Positions 44,730 through 54,540 of a stretch of DNA of 64,000 bases are shown here, piece by piece. The translations under genes were made by a program, and so were the position numbers. This DNA comes from Petrolisthes cinctipes (lineage: Eukaryota > Arthropoda > Malacostraca > Decapoda > Porcellanidae), in assembly GCA_033782935.1 (NCBI GenBank), contig JAWQEG010004676.1, forward strand, positions 1 to 64,000, written 5' to 3'. Numbering within the stretch: the first letter of the stretch is position 1; every line of letters begins with the position of its first letter. The notes beneath the pieces are model-generated. The model searched no databases. It saw only the letters and a program-made list of their open reading frames with translations, and had not been told where the DNA came from.

Positions 44730-44869
44730 CTAGGGCCATATTCAAGAACATTCATGGTGCATACGATGGTGTGGTACCGGTACAACGGCTCTATTGTTTT
44801 TCTATGGAGCCATCATACCAGTACCACGCCATCGTATGCACCATGAATGTTCTTGAATATGGCCCCTAG
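44730..44869. mobile_element. Near-perfect 140-bp palindromic MITE
   Basis: CTAGGGCCATATTCAAGAAC at the left mirrors GTTCTTGAATATGGCCCCTAG at the right, and ATTCATGGTGCATACGATGG mirrors CCATCGTATGCACCATGAAT. The centre is CGGCTCTATTGTTTTTCT. TA is present inside both CTAG termini, so the duplication may be TA. It is the best-preserved member of the family found inside every satellite unit at 27.6-35.2 kb. Confidence 0.85.
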
Positions 44870-45880
44870 TCATTCTCTGACATTTGCAGAACACATTTGT
44901 TCCTGAGTATTTTGTACCGATACATTATTTTTTTTTTTTTTTTTTTTTTTTTTGTGAGTAGCATTTAGCTGCTGCTTGTCATAAATATGGCAGAAACTAG
45001 TGGTAGTTTGATAACACTACATGCAGCCACTGGAAAGCATATGGGAAGGAAGGAAAAGTTGATATGTTTGGACACGTGACCAGGTAATTGTCCCTCCCCC
45101 TCTCACGGTATTACCAACCCATTGCTACAGTTCATGTTAGTTGTCTGTCTACTAAATAACTCATTCCTTGAACAAATTGTATAGAATAAGAAAGGTTTAG
45201 TTTCCATTATACAACTAACCCTTAAAATTTGCTGCCCCAATTATAAGCACCCAGTATAAACACTGTGGAAAACAATAACTTTGACGAGTAATGTATACAG
45301 TTTTTCCATAATTGTATACAAAACGAGCTTGTAAGTCAGTGTGCTGCTTAAAGGACCTTGATTATGGGACAGATGCACTGATATATGTGTGCTGATCTGT
45401 TCTTTATTTTATTTCTGCAATTCCTGACGATTTTAGTGTATTATAACGTTCAATAGTTTTAAATCCAAGGAAATATTATAAAGTTTTGTGAACTAAAGGA
45501 GTTCATTGAAAATTAGCTTGTGTCTAGTTAATACCATGTGTGTGATGTAATGTTCATTGCTGTACACATTACTGAAGTTCATGAAGATAAGCCCTTATTC
45601 CTGGATGTATGTTTACCTAGGTGAAATAGAGCTGTACTGTCACTACCTTGTGGCTTTATGTGCTTTGTGAATTAACAACCATGTAACCTTTGGGAGATGA
45701 ATAAAACATGTTCATACATACTAATTATGTATAAATTATAATCCCCATGTTGTAGACTCGCATTAATTGTAAACTGCACATAGTTTTTTATGTTGAAGCC
45801 AAGATGCACTTAATCCTCAAAACATGTGGGGTGTGTTAATACAAGAAGCCCATTCTCTTCCAAAGACAACATCCACAGAA
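44870..45880. other. Intergenic with a poly-T run
   Basis: A T run of about 24 bases at 44930-44953 is the main feature. No gene is seen. An AATAAA at 45700-45705 could serve a distal PDAP1 3' end, but there is no supporting evidence. Confidence 0.4.
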
Positions 45881-45887
45881 TGAAGCT

Positions 45888-46055
45888 TTGGGCAGTGAGA
45901 ATATCACAACCAATGAGATTGGAGGTGCGGCCATTATACTAGAGCAAAGCCATTGGAATTGGGGAAAAATTCAGCACCTCGGTGACCTACCCTTCGCTAA
46001 GACAAGCCCTTCTGGTAACCTTGGGTGACACACCTGCACTCAGTTTTCATAAAGG
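45888..46055. repeat. Dispersed repeat related to 13240-13400
   Basis: ATCACAACCAATGAGATTG and CGGTGACCTACCCTTCGC are shared with the copy in RPF1 intron 4. Confidence 0.5.
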
Positions 46056-46079
46056 CAGGAGGTGAAGCTACAGGGGTAG

Positions 46080-46145
46080 GCAGTGTCGGGGAAGATTAAG
46101 AAGGGGCACCCAAACCCTTAAAGTATTGCCCACATCACTACAGGC
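46080..46145 (-). mobile_element. SINE-like fragment, GTGATGTGGGCAATACTTTA family
   Basis: The reverse complement reads GTGATGTGGGCAATACTTTA AGGGTTTGGGTGCCCC, matching 63363-63400 and 60365-60400. Family members end with CCTAATATCAATCAATC-like tails (63528-63545 and 1924-1950). Confidence 0.6.
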
Positions 46146-46634
46146 AATACCCCTCTTCGGGGAGTATCCAGGTTTAATTAACCTCCGGGTGGAGTATTAC
46201 TTGAATAATGTAGTGTGAATTTAATGTGATATGGTATGTTGTGATGACTGCAATAGACGGTTCAGTGTAATTCAATTTGGCGTGTCTTGAGTGTGAAATA
46301 AAGTGAGGGTGGCGTAATTCAGGTGTGGTGTGAGTCATGAGTGCCTTCCTTTACGAGTGTGGTGTCAATATAGTGTAATATGGGAGTGGGATGAGGTTAG
46401 TAATGAGATATGAGGTGAATGTCTTAGTAGTCTAATTATGGTAGAATATATTGTCACGGCACGAATGCATAGTAGGGTGGTACTGCTTGAATATGTAAAA
46501 AAATATCAAAATAAAGTGAAATGGCGAAGGATAGAGGAGGTTGGGTAAGAAATATGTCCACAGTAGACAGGATCATCAAGACAGTAAATTTTTCTAAGGC
46601 AATAAAATTTATTATACGGTAGGTGAGTCGTATA
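46146..46634. other. Upstream of the cuticle-gene cluster
   Basis: No feature recognised apart from a short palindrome TACCCCTCTTCGGGGAGTA near 46150. Confidence 0.4.
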
Positions 46635-46737
46635 CCTGTTTGTCCTAAACTATGAGGATGACACTGAAAGGGCGTGGCGTGGCTGGATGCCAGTGGGTGT
46701 GGCTACATATACAGGAGAGCAGCGTCTGTTGGTGCTC

Positions 46738-46744
46738 TATATAA
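46738..46744 (+). promoter_or_regulatory. TATA box of cuticle gene A
   Basis: TATATAA lies 62 bases before the ATG. The probable start site is near ATCACAGCAC at 46761-46770. The same box precedes copies B and C. Confidence 0.8.
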
Positions 46745-46799
46745 GCACAGTGTGAGGAGGATCACAGCACACCTGCACTGCACACACTCCCATACAGAC

Positions 46800-46811
46800 A
46801 TGAAGCTGCTG
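46800..46811 (+). CDS. Gene A coding exon 1 (MKLL)
   Basis: ATGAAGCTGCTG then GTGAGT. This four-codon exon supplies the n-region of the signal peptide and is identical in all three copies. An alternative ATG just inside the intron end (47232, MVDFRLCPQ) is open but would require intron retention and lacks a promoter, so it was not chosen. Confidence 0.85.
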
Positions 46812-47936
46812 GTGAGTCTTTACTCTTATTCAAGAAAATATATATATTTTCCAGAGTGACTGGATTTTCTTTGATTAGAGAGTAGATCTTAGTTATTTTA
46901 TTTTCACTGGATTTCTTCAGAATGTTCTCCATTCATGTAAAGGAGAATTAGGGACAAAAAGTACTTGCTTCTGTTGTTTATTCCAGAAGCCACGAACTCT
47001 AAATCCTTTTAAGAAATATAAACATAATTGAACAGGAATTGATACTTTTTACTTATCGTCAGATCCATATATACAAAGTTCTGTATACACAAAGTGTTCT
47101 GTTAGTTGTGACCTCCGTTGTACTGGTGAAGAAATACTGTTAAACTGGAGAGTAAGTAATGAGCAGGAGAAATGTTCTATATAATAGTGATCCGTTCCCT
47201 GTGTGTGTGTGTGTGTGTGTGTGTGTAGCAGTTGGTTGATTTCCGTTTGTGTCCTCAGATTCTCGTTGCTTTGGTGGGCGCTGCCTGCGCCGCCACCCTT
47301 CCTCTGGAGACACCCAAGCCGGTGACTGATACAGAGGAAGTGGTGAAAGCCAAAGCAGAGTTCAAAGCAGCTTATGAAACCGCCGCTGCTGCCGCCGCTG
47401 CTGATGCTGTACCAGAATTGATTGTACCTGAGGGTGCCCCTTCCCCTGTCTTGGATACTAAGGAGGTGGCTGATGCCAAGGCTGAATTCCAGGCAGCATA
47501 CGACGCTGCCGCTGCTGCTGCCGAGGCTGCACCAGACAACGACCTGGATGGCTTACTTTCAACGTTGGACGGTCGGCTCTCACCATACTACACTCGTTAT
47601 GGCTACCCAATTAATGCAGCTCTACCTTATTCTGCCCTTCCTTATTCAGGTCTTCCTGGTATTCTGCCTTACACAGGCCTTCCTGCTACCCTACCCTACA
47701 CTAGCCTTCAGGCTGCCCTCTCTGAAGACATTCCTGCTACTCTGCCATACACTGCCCTGCCATACTCTGGTCTGCCATACACTGGTCTGCCATACGCTGG
47801 CCTTCCCTACACTGGCCTTCCCTATGCTGGCCTTCCCCATGCTGGCCTTCCCTACTCTGGCCTTCCCTACTCTGGCCTTCCCTACTCTGGCCTGTCTGCC
47901 TTCTCAGCAATTCCTTCCATTAAGCTGGATGAATAA
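46800..47936 (+). CDS. Cuticle-protein-like gene A (two coding exons)
   Basis: Joining 46800-46811 and 47259-47936 gives 229 aa. [15 protein letters not shown] is a signal peptide. Two related Ala-rich motifs, [20 protein letters not shown] (26-45) and [20 protein letters not shown] (68-87), are each followed by an Ala run. The C-terminal half is an array of LP(Y/H)(S/T/A)G pentapeptides, about 20 copies, ending in IKLDE. Secretion, DTxEVxxAKAEFxAAY motifs and low-complexity aromatic repeats are typical of arthropod cuticular proteins, so a matrix role in exoskeleton is likely; no R&R chitin-binding motif is seen. Two paralogues follow at 51152 and 57651. Certain as a gene; function inferred. 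Confidence 0.88.
47196..47226. repeat. (GT)n in gene A intron
   Basis: A GT tract of about 30 bp ends close to the branch-point region of the intron. Copy B has the same tract at about 51552-51580; copy C does not. Confidence 0.95.
47259..47936 (+). CDS. Gene A coding exon 2
   Basis: The acceptor is GTCCTCAG|ATTCTC, phase 0; it encodes 225 codons and ends GATGAATAA. The repeat region is in one exon, so length changes of whole pentapeptides do not shift the frame. Confidence 0.9.
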   Translation: MLVALVGAACAATLPLETPKPVTDTEEVVKAKAEFKAAYETAAAAAAADAVPELIVPEGAPSPVLDTKEVADAKAEFQAAYDAAAAAAEAAPDNDLDGLLSTLDGRLSPYYTRYGYPINAALPYSALPYSGLPGILPYTGLPATLPYTSLQAALSEDIPATLPYTALPYSGLPYTGLPYAGLPYTGLPYAGLPHAGLPYSGLPYSGLPYSGLSAFSAIPSIKLDE

Positions 47937-47953
47937 ACTGGTTTCCTGATCAC

Positions 47954-47985
47954 TTGTGTGTGTGTGTGTGTCAGTGTGTGTGTGT

Positions 47986-48020
<35 letters not shown>

Positions 48021-48031
48021 AGTGTATGTGT

Positions 48032-48067
<36 letters not shown>
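47954..48067 (+). repeat. TG tract just after the stop codon of gene A
   Basis: The tract begins about 18 bases after TAA and contains TGTCAG interruptions. It lies in the predicted 3' untranslated region, before AATAAA at 48181. Confidence 0.95.
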
Positions 48068-48070
<3 letters not shown>

Positions 48071-48180
48071 AAAATTTCAAGGATTGCCTTGAAATCAAAT
48101 TACTTGAAAAATTATATTCTCTTCATATTTGGCATGTAGAATTTTTATATCACAATTTAAATTCCTCCTGATTTATACTG

Positions 48181-48186
48181 AATAAA
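48181..48186 (+). other. Polyadenylation signal of gene A
   Basis: AATAAATTTATTTTATC lies 245 bases after the stop codon and is conserved in all three copies. Confidence 0.75.
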
Positions 48187-48342
48187 TTTATTTTATCACT
48201 ACACTATCAAAACTTGTGATAAACATGAATTTCATTATAAAATAAACATAGAGTGTTATTATTTCCTTTCAATTATAACCATTCCTTCACCAACAACTCA
48301 GGAAACTTTTGTAGTTTATATATATTTTATGTGTACTTAACT

Positions 48343-48518
48343 GTACACTCGTGATACATAATCCCTGACCAGAGACGAACGGCAGGCACCAAACACACAC
48401 ACCCTGCATTCGAACTCAGCTTCTATAGGTGTACTGGGTGGGGAAATGAGCAACACCAGGCGATTCGAAGCTTTCTGCTCCTCACACTCTGGTCAGAAAT
48501 TATGTATCACGAGTGTAC
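48343..48518. mobile_element. MITE downstream of gene A, TIR GTACACTCGTGATACATAAT
   Basis: The ends GTACACTCGTGATACATAAT and ATTATGTATCACGAGTGTAC-like right end are inverted repeats of about 32 bp, continuing into CTGACCAGAG. It is 176 bp and non-coding. It is present in A and B and absent from C. Confidence 0.8.
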
Positions 48519-48638
48519 ATTTAAATATCCCAAGTACATATCTAAAAAGTTAAAAGTTCATTAATACACATTTATGTACACTGAACTGTACATTTATATA
48601 TCCCAAGTATTATAATACATATATATAATAATATGGTA

Positions 48639-48794
48639 CAGTCATGGTCAAAAGTCCGGCAACCTGGTGAATATAAGCCGAGCCATTTCAGTGAATCTTA
48701 TGAAACAATATTGCACACACCAACAGCTATAGTTTCGGATCATTTTTCGAAGCCATCTCATTGGAAGGTGTGGCAGGACTATTGACCATGACTG
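48639..48794. mobile_element. Tc1-like MITE, TIR CAGTCATGGTCAAAAGTCC, copy in A
   Basis: The ends CAGTCATGGTCAAAAGTCC and GGACTATTGACCATGACTG are flanked by TA (48637-48638, 48795-48796). The TIR resembles Tc1-like ends. Copy C has an empty site with one TA, which proves the insertion and its duplication. Confidence 0.88.
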
Positions 48795-48938
48795 TACATA
48801 ATAATATAGTACGTGATATATATCAATTATGTTACTTGGTTATTGTTTTATGTTTATTACGTCAAATATTTAACAATATTCTCCAAGTGTGTGACACTCT
48901 GCAGAACACAAACCTTCCCTCAATGTCCTACAATTGTA

Positions 48939-49092
48939 CAGTCACCAGCACTAATAAGTAAACAGTTTTGGTTGAAGCTTTAAACATTCCAATTCACCAA
49001 CGAACTAATCCCAATGGAGATCTTATTGTGTATTTATTTACTGTCTCTTGGTATTCGAAGCACACCTGGATACTTATTAGTGCTCGTGACTG
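48939..49092. mobile_element. Tc1-like MITE, TIR CAGTCACCAGCACTAATAAG, copy in A
   Basis: CAGTCACCAGCACTAATAAGTA at the left mirrors TACTTATTAGTGCTCGTGACTG at the right, flanked by TA. The matching copy in unit C is at about 55549-55710. It lies in the distal, non-genic part of the unit. Confidence 0.8.
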
Positions 49093-49099
49093 TACACTT

Positions 49100-50050
49100 A
49101 CGGCCGCAAAGAGGAAATATCGTGTTTCTGGAGCATTGTTCGGATCAGCATCATAATATCAGTTTATTGTATATGACATAATACAACATTCATGATAATC
49201 TGCCCATACGAATTGTAATCTTCATATTCTTTCACGTATCTATAAAAAACAAAAGTAAACACATTCCCTTCTTAGCAATGGCTATTTATTATTCAAGCCT
49301 TTACAGTGAATATTGGGGTTTAATTGGTTGAAAGAATACTTTTTACATACAGGTTGTATGTATGGAAGGTTTGTTTGTAGTGGGCTTATTGCTGTTGTCA
49401 CCAAATTGTTTAAGTGGTTGTTGTAGTAGAGTTGTGTGTTGTGACTTAGTACAGACAGACTTACTATAACTCTAGGCTACTCCACCAGTGCTGTGTAGTA
49501 TTAAACCTTGACCTGCAGTCACCAGAGTTTTCTTCTTAGTTAGGTTACATTCCGAGCGGTTATTAGTGTCACTGGTAGAGTGTCTCTTTGTTCACCCAAG
49601 TATTGCAGTACCTTCTTAGTTTAGTTACCAGGGTAGAAGGTTAAAATCTTCAGTCCTCTTCTCTCCTTTATTATGTACATGTATTATACAGGTTATATAC
49701 AAGTTCCAACTTTTGCTCTGTGAATATAATGGTTTGGACTTTGTTTCTTGAGTTGGAGAACTGAGATACTACAATATTAGACTAATAGGTCTAAGTGAGA
49801 AGGTTAGAGAACTATGTGTCTGTTCTCTACGAGATACATGATAAGTCTGACTTTCATTCAGGCAAGATTCCTTCTGAGGTGATTACTTGGCTCGTAACAT
49901 ATGGCATATGATATGGGGAACTACTTCACATCTAATTTATAAACAGACATCGTCCTGGAATTCATACATACTTCAATACCTATGGCATACATTTTATATA
50001 CTTCATCCTAGCTAAGTACCGGTACTTTTAATATCAGTGACAATATTTTG
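49100..50050. other. Distal part of duplication unit A, no gene
   Basis: AT-rich, single-copy DNA apart from its inverted counterpart in unit C at 54540-55540. No exon is seen. Confidence 0.5.
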
Positions 50051-50477
50051 TAAGTGATGGAGATATCCTACGTGGTAACAATACTAAAGGAGGTACTTCT
50101 GGGCATTTGTGTGGCTGACTTCAACAATCTGTCTGTAAAGGAGGTATTGTGGTGAGAGTGGGTAGCCTGGGTGTGAGTCTGAGACTGATTGGAGTAAAAT
50201 GGTCTTTGGTGGCAAGCTTATTTGCGGTTGTTACTGTGTTGCTGGCAGAAAGTTAAAAGGAGCTGCAGAGGGTAGTGAATGAATTTCAGATGTATATAAA
50301 AAAAAGGAAATTAAAGGTGAGTATCATTAACAGTAAGATTATTTTTTTTTTTTTTTTTTTTTTTTAGAAAACAGAAACCGAGAGTACCAACTAGAGTTGG
50401 GTGTGATATAACTTTTGGGGATGAGAGAATGGAAGAGTTGTAGGAGCATAAATATTTGGGAACAGTGCTGTGTAAAC

Positions 50478-50523
<46 letters not shown>

Positions 50524-50940
50524 ATGTGTGTGATAAATTATTTTTAGCATCTTTAGGGAAAATCTTGATGGGTAGAAGCATGAACTTGGAAGTAAAGAGG
50601 AGATTGACATATAGCATAGTCCTGCCAACACTGACGTATGCATCGGAGACATGGACATAGAATAGGTGTGTTTGATAATAGTATCCAGAGAGGAACATGT
50701 AGCCTGACGAGGTGGGATGGAAATATAAATGAGAATGTGTATGAGAGGTGTGATCTGAGTGAGAAGACAATTGGTGCTGAGTGTGGGGCGATTGTGAGGG
50801 TTTAGTGTAATATATTAAGGTGGTCTGGACACATGGAGATAAGGCAAGATTCGGAGAGTTAACAGAGAAAGTGAATGAAAGTTAAGTTGAGAGAACTGGT
50901 GTGGGAAGCAGACCAACAGTCAAATGGAAGAACTGGGGGG
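50050..50940 (+). mobile_element. RTE-like LINE RT fragment within unit A
   Basis: In shifting frames it reads VFGGKLICG, then, after a (GA)n tract, VCDKLFLASLGKILMGRSMN and LEVKRRLTYSIVLPTLTYAS followed by ETWT, the C-terminal RT block SIVLPTLxYASETWT of RTE-like elements. The family also occurs at 13980-14470. The same piece lies inverted at 53705-54540, so it was duplicated with the unit. Confidence 0.85.
50475..50521. repeat. (GA)n microsatellite in the LINE fragment of unit A
   Basis: A GA tract of about 46 bp; its inverted counterpart in unit C is (TC)n at 54126-54166. Confidence 0.95.
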
Positions 50941-51089
50941 GAAGAGTAAATTTTCCTAAGGCAAGATACGGTAGGTGAGTCGTATACCTGTTTGTCCTAA
51001 AATATGAGGATGACACTGAAAGGACGTGGCGTGGCTGGATGCCAGTGGGTGTGGCTACATATACAGGAGAGCAGCGTCTGTTGGTGCTC

Positions 51090-51096
51090 TATATAA
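51090..51096 (+). promoter_or_regulatory. TATA box of cuticle gene B
   Basis: TATATAA, with the surroundings identical to those of gene A. Confidence 0.8.
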
Positions 51097-51151
51097 GCAC
51101 AGTGTGAGGAGGATCACAGCACACCTGCACTGCACACACTCCCATACAGAC

Positions 51152-51163
51152 ATGAAGCTGCTG
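51152..51163 (+). CDS. Gene B coding exon 1 (MKLL)
   Basis: ATGAAGCTGCTG then GTGAGT, identical to A. Confidence 0.85.
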
Positions 51164-51549
51164 GTGAGTCTTTACTTTTATTCAAGAAAATATATATACT
51201 TTCCAGAGTGACTGGGTTTTCTTTGATTTAAGAGTAGATCTTAGTTATTTTATTTTCACTGGATTTCTTCAGAATGTTCTCCATTCATGTAAAGGAGAAT
51301 TAGGGACAAAAAGTACTTGCTTCTGTTGTTTATTCCAGAAGCCACGAACTCTAAATCCTTTTAAGAAATATAAACATAATTGAACAGGAATTGATATTTT
51401 TTACTTATCATCAGATCCATATATACAAAGTTCTGTATACACAAAGTGTTCTGTTAGTTGTGACCTCCGTTGTACTGGTGAAGAAATACTGTTAAACTGG
51501 AGAGTAAGTAATGAGCAGGAGAAATGTTCTATATAATAGTGATCCGTTC

Positions 51550-51582
<33 letters not shown>

Positions 51583-52290
51583 CAGTTGGTTGATTTCTGT
51601 TTGTGTCCTCAGATTCTCGTTGCTTTGGTGGGCGCTGCCTGCGCCGCCACCCTTCCTCTGGAGACACCCAAGCCGGTGACTGATACAGAGGAAGTGGTGA
51701 AAGCCAAAGCAGAGTTCAAAGCAGCTTATGAAACCGCCGCTGCTGCCGCCGCTGCTGATGCTGTACCAGAATTGATTGTACCTGAGGGTGCCCCTTCCCC
51801 TGTCTTGGATACTAAGGAGGTGGCTGATGCCAAGGCTGAATTCCAGGCAGCATACGAGGCTGCCGCTGCTGCTGCCGAGGCTGCCCCAGACAACGACCTG
51901 GATGGCTTACTTTCAACGTTGGACGGTCGGCTCTCACCATACTACACTCGTTATGGCTACCCAATTAATGCAGCTCTACCTTATTCTGCCCTTCCTTATT
52001 CAGGTCTTCCTGGTATTCTGCCTTACACAGGCCTTCCTGCTACCCTACCCTACACTAGCCTTCAGGCTGCCCTCTCTGAAGACATTCCTGCTACTCTGCC
52101 ATACACTGCCCTGCCATACTCTGGTCTGCCATACACTGGTCTGCCATACGCTGGCCTTCCCTACACTGGCCTTCCCTATGCTGGCCTTCCCCATGCTGGC
52201 CTTCCCTACTCTGGCCTTCCCTACTCTGGCCTTCCCTACTCTGGCCTGTCTGCCTTCCCAGCAATTCCTTCCATTAAGCTGGATGAATAA
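51152..52290 (+). CDS. Cuticle-protein-like gene B (two coding exons)
   Basis: Joining 51152-51163 and 51613-52290 gives 229 aa. It is nearly identical to gene A; the differences I see are Glu for Asp after the second AKAEFQAAY motif and Pro for Ser near the C-terminus (SAFPAIPS). Signal peptide, Ala-rich motifs and LPY(S/T/A)G pentapeptides are as in A. The intron is 449 bp and almost identical to A's. The close match implies a recent duplication or ongoing gene conversion. Confidence 0.88.
51613..52290 (+). CDS. Gene B coding exon 2
   Basis: The acceptor is GTCCTCAG|ATTCTC, phase 0. It encodes the same 225 codons as in A, stop TAA at 52288-52290. Confidence 0.9.
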   Translation: MLVALVGAACAATLPLETPKPVTDTEEVVKAKAEFKAAYETAAAAAAADAVPELIVPEGAPSPVLDTKEVADAKAEFQAAYEAAAAAAEAAPDNDLDGLLSTLDGRLSPYYTRYGYPINAALPYSALPYSGLPGILPYTGLPATLPYTSLQAALSEDIPATLPYTALPYSGLPYTGLPYAGLPYTGLPYAGLPHAGLPYSGLPYSGLPYSGLSAFPAIPSIKLDE

Positions 52291-52309
52291 ACTGGTTTCC
52301 TGATCACTT

Positions 52310-52405
52310 GTGTGTGTGTGTCAGTGTATGTGTGTGTGTGTGTGTGTGTCAGTGTGTGTGTGTATGTGTGTGTCAGTGTGTGTGTGTGTGTGTCAGTGTA
52401 TGTGT

Positions 52406-52447
<42 letters not shown>
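52310..52447 (+). repeat. TG tract after the stop codon of gene B
   Basis: It starts 20 bases after the stop and is longer and more interrupted than in A. AATAAA follows at 52561-52566. Confidence 0.95.
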
Positions 52448-52450
<3 letters not shown>

Positions 52451-52560
52451 AAAATTTCAAGGATTGCCTTGAAATCAAATTACTTGAAAAATTATATTCT
52501 CTTCATGTTTGGCATGTAGAATTTTTATATCACAATCTAAATTCCTCCTGATTTATACTG

Positions 52561-52566
52561 AATAAA
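52561..52566 (+). other. Polyadenylation signal of gene B
   Basis: AATAAATTTATT, in the same position relative to the stop as in A, 271 bases downstream because of the longer TG tract. Confidence 0.75.
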
Positions 52567-52722
52567 TTTATTTTATCACTACACTATCAAAACTTGTGAT
52601 AAACATGAATTTCACTATTAAATAAACATAGAGTGTTATTATCTCCTTTCAATTATAACCATTCCTTCACCAACAACTCAGGAAACTGTTGTAGTTTACA
52701 TATATTTTATGTGTACTTAACT

Positions 52723-52898
52723 GTACACTCGTGATACATAATCCCTGACCAGAGACGAACGGCAGGCACCAAACACACACACCCTGCATTCGAACTCAGC
52801 TTCTATAGGTGTACTGGGTGGGGAAATGAGCAACACCAGGCGATTCGAAGCTTTCTGCTCCTCACACTCTGGTCAGAAATTATGTATCACGAGTGTAC
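52723..52898. mobile_element. MITE downstream of gene B (as 48343-48518)
   Basis: It has the same termini and interior as the copy in unit A, so it was present before A and B separated. Confidence 0.8.
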
Positions 52899-53018
52899 AT
52901 TTAAATATCTCAAGTACATATCTAAAAAGTTAAAAGTTCATTAATACACATTTATGTACACTGAACTGTACATTTATATATCCCAAGTATTATAATACAT
53001 ATATATAATAATATGGTA

Positions 53019-53174
53019 CAGTCATGGTCAAAAGTCCGGCAACCTGGGGAATATAAGCCGAGCCATTTGAGTGAATCTTATGAAACAATATTGCACACAC
53101 CAACAACTATAGTTTCGGATCATTTTTCGAAGCCATCTCATTGGAATGTGTGGCAGGACTATTGACCATGACTG
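53019..53174. mobile_element. Tc1-like MITE, copy in B (as 48639-48794)
   Basis: Flanked by TA at 53017-53018 and 53175-53176, and nearly identical to the copy in unit A. Confidence 0.85.
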
Positions 53175-53252
53175 TACATAATAATTATAGTACGTGATAC
53201 AAATCAATTATGTTACTTGGTTATTGTTTTATGTTTATTACGTCAAATATTT

Positions 53253-53596
53253 AATCTGAGGCAGATGACATAACCGCCTAAGCAGAATATAATGTCAGCA
53301 GTGTTTGGTAAATAGTTGCATCTCTTTCTGTCTCTCGACTACTGACTTGCTGAGTATTGACTATTGTATGATGTATTTATGTAACTGATCTATTTATTAT
53401 TAATTATTGGGCATATTACTTATGACCCACGGATACATGTACCTTACTTGATTGTATGAAAGGTAGAAATTAAGTCTATTGAGGTTTACTTTATAAACCA
53501 TGTAGCTTACTGAAGTTAAAGGACACTCTCGTTTTGTGATCTCAAATGTAGAAGCTGTTACTGCTGAGCCACGATCGTTGAAATTACAGATGCCAA
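53253..53596. other. Junction between units B and C, no gene
   Basis: Unique DNA not found in units A or C. A short minus-strand open frame is not supported by anything else. Confidence 0.4.
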
Positions 53597-53705
53597 ACAG
53601 AATGGCCACGACAGATCGAGTCTCCAGTTCTCCCTGTTCCAACACTCATTCCATGCTTGGTCAAGCCCTCCTCTACCATAAACGTTTCTCTCTCCCTTGC
53701 ACTCT
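53597..53705 (+). repeat. Dispersed repeat related to 12255-12400
   Basis: It shares TCTCCAGTTCTCCCTGTTCC and TCAAGCCCTCCTCT with the copy in RPF1 intron 5. It adjoins the 3' end of the inverted LINE fragment. Confidence 0.5.
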
Positions 53706-54124
53706 TCCCCCCCAGTATTTCCATTTGACTGTTGGTCTGCTTCCCACACCAGTTCTCTCAACTTAACTTTCATTCACTTTCTCTGTTAACTCCCAGAATC
53801 TTGCCTTATCTCCATGTTTCCAGACCACCTTAATATATTACACTAAACCCTCACAATCGCCCCACACTCAGCACCAATTGTCTTCTCACTCAGATCACAC
53901 CTCTCATACACATTCTCATTTATATTTCCATCCCACCTCGTCAGGCTACATGTTCCTCTCTGGATACTATTATCAAACACACCTATTCTATGTCCATGCC
54001 TCCGATGCATACGTCAGTGTTGGCAGGACTATGCTATATGTCAATCTCCTCTTTACTTCCAAGCTCATGCTTCTACCCATCAAGATTATCCCTAAAGATG
54101 CTAAAAATCATTTATCACAAACAT

Positions 54125-54168
<44 letters not shown>

Positions 54169-54540
54169 GTTTACACAGCACTGTTCCCAAATATTTATGC
54201 TCCTAAAACTCTTCCATTCTCACACACCCCAAAGTTATATCACACCCAACTCTAGTTGGTACTCTCGGTTTCTGTTTTCTCATAAAAAAAAAAATATTAA
54301 TAATAATAATCTTACTGTTAATGATACTCACCTATAATTTCCTTCTTTTATATACATCTGAAATTCATTCACTACCCTCTGCAGCTCCTTTTAACTTTCT
54401 GCCAGCAACACAGTAACAACCGCAAATAAGCTTGCCACCAAAGACCATTTTACTCCAATCAGCCTCAGACTCACACCCAGGCTACCCACTCTCACCACAA
54501 TACCTCCTTTACAGACAGATTATTGAAGTCACTCACACAA
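53705..54540 (-). mobile_element. RTE-like LINE RT fragment within unit C
   Basis: This is the inverted counterpart of 50050-50940, including the (TC)n tract at 54126-54166. Confidence 0.85.

Larger units (their letters stand above)
46635..50945 (+). repeat. Segmental duplication unit A (full length)
   Basis: The unit begins upstream of the cuticle gene promoter (GTCGTATACCTGTTTGTCCT), covers gene A, its downstream MITEs and the LINE fragment at 50050-50940. It is repeated inverted at 53705-57815, and its left part is repeated directly at 50945-53252. Nucleotide identity is visibly very high outside the TG tracts, the C intron and the MITEs. Confidence 0.9.
50945..53252 (+). repeat. Segmental duplication unit B (partial, direct)
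   Basis: Unit B starts exactly where unit A ends (AATTTTCCTAAGGC near 50947) and copies only the left 2.3 kb of A, stopping at CGTCAAATATTTAA where A continues into CAATATTCTCC. It includes gene B and both MITEs. Confidence 0.88.

Noticed and set aside
47232..47258. Alternative start MVDFRLCPQ before exon 2 of gene A (also in B and C)
   Set aside because: It requires intron retention and lacks a promoter, while the MKLL exon has a TATA box and a clean splice donor and gives a better signal peptide.
47422..47949. 175-codon frame overlapping gene A (and its equivalents in B and C)
   Set aside because: It is the +1 shadow of the pentapeptide repeats. The correct frame has a signal peptide and a conserved exon 1.
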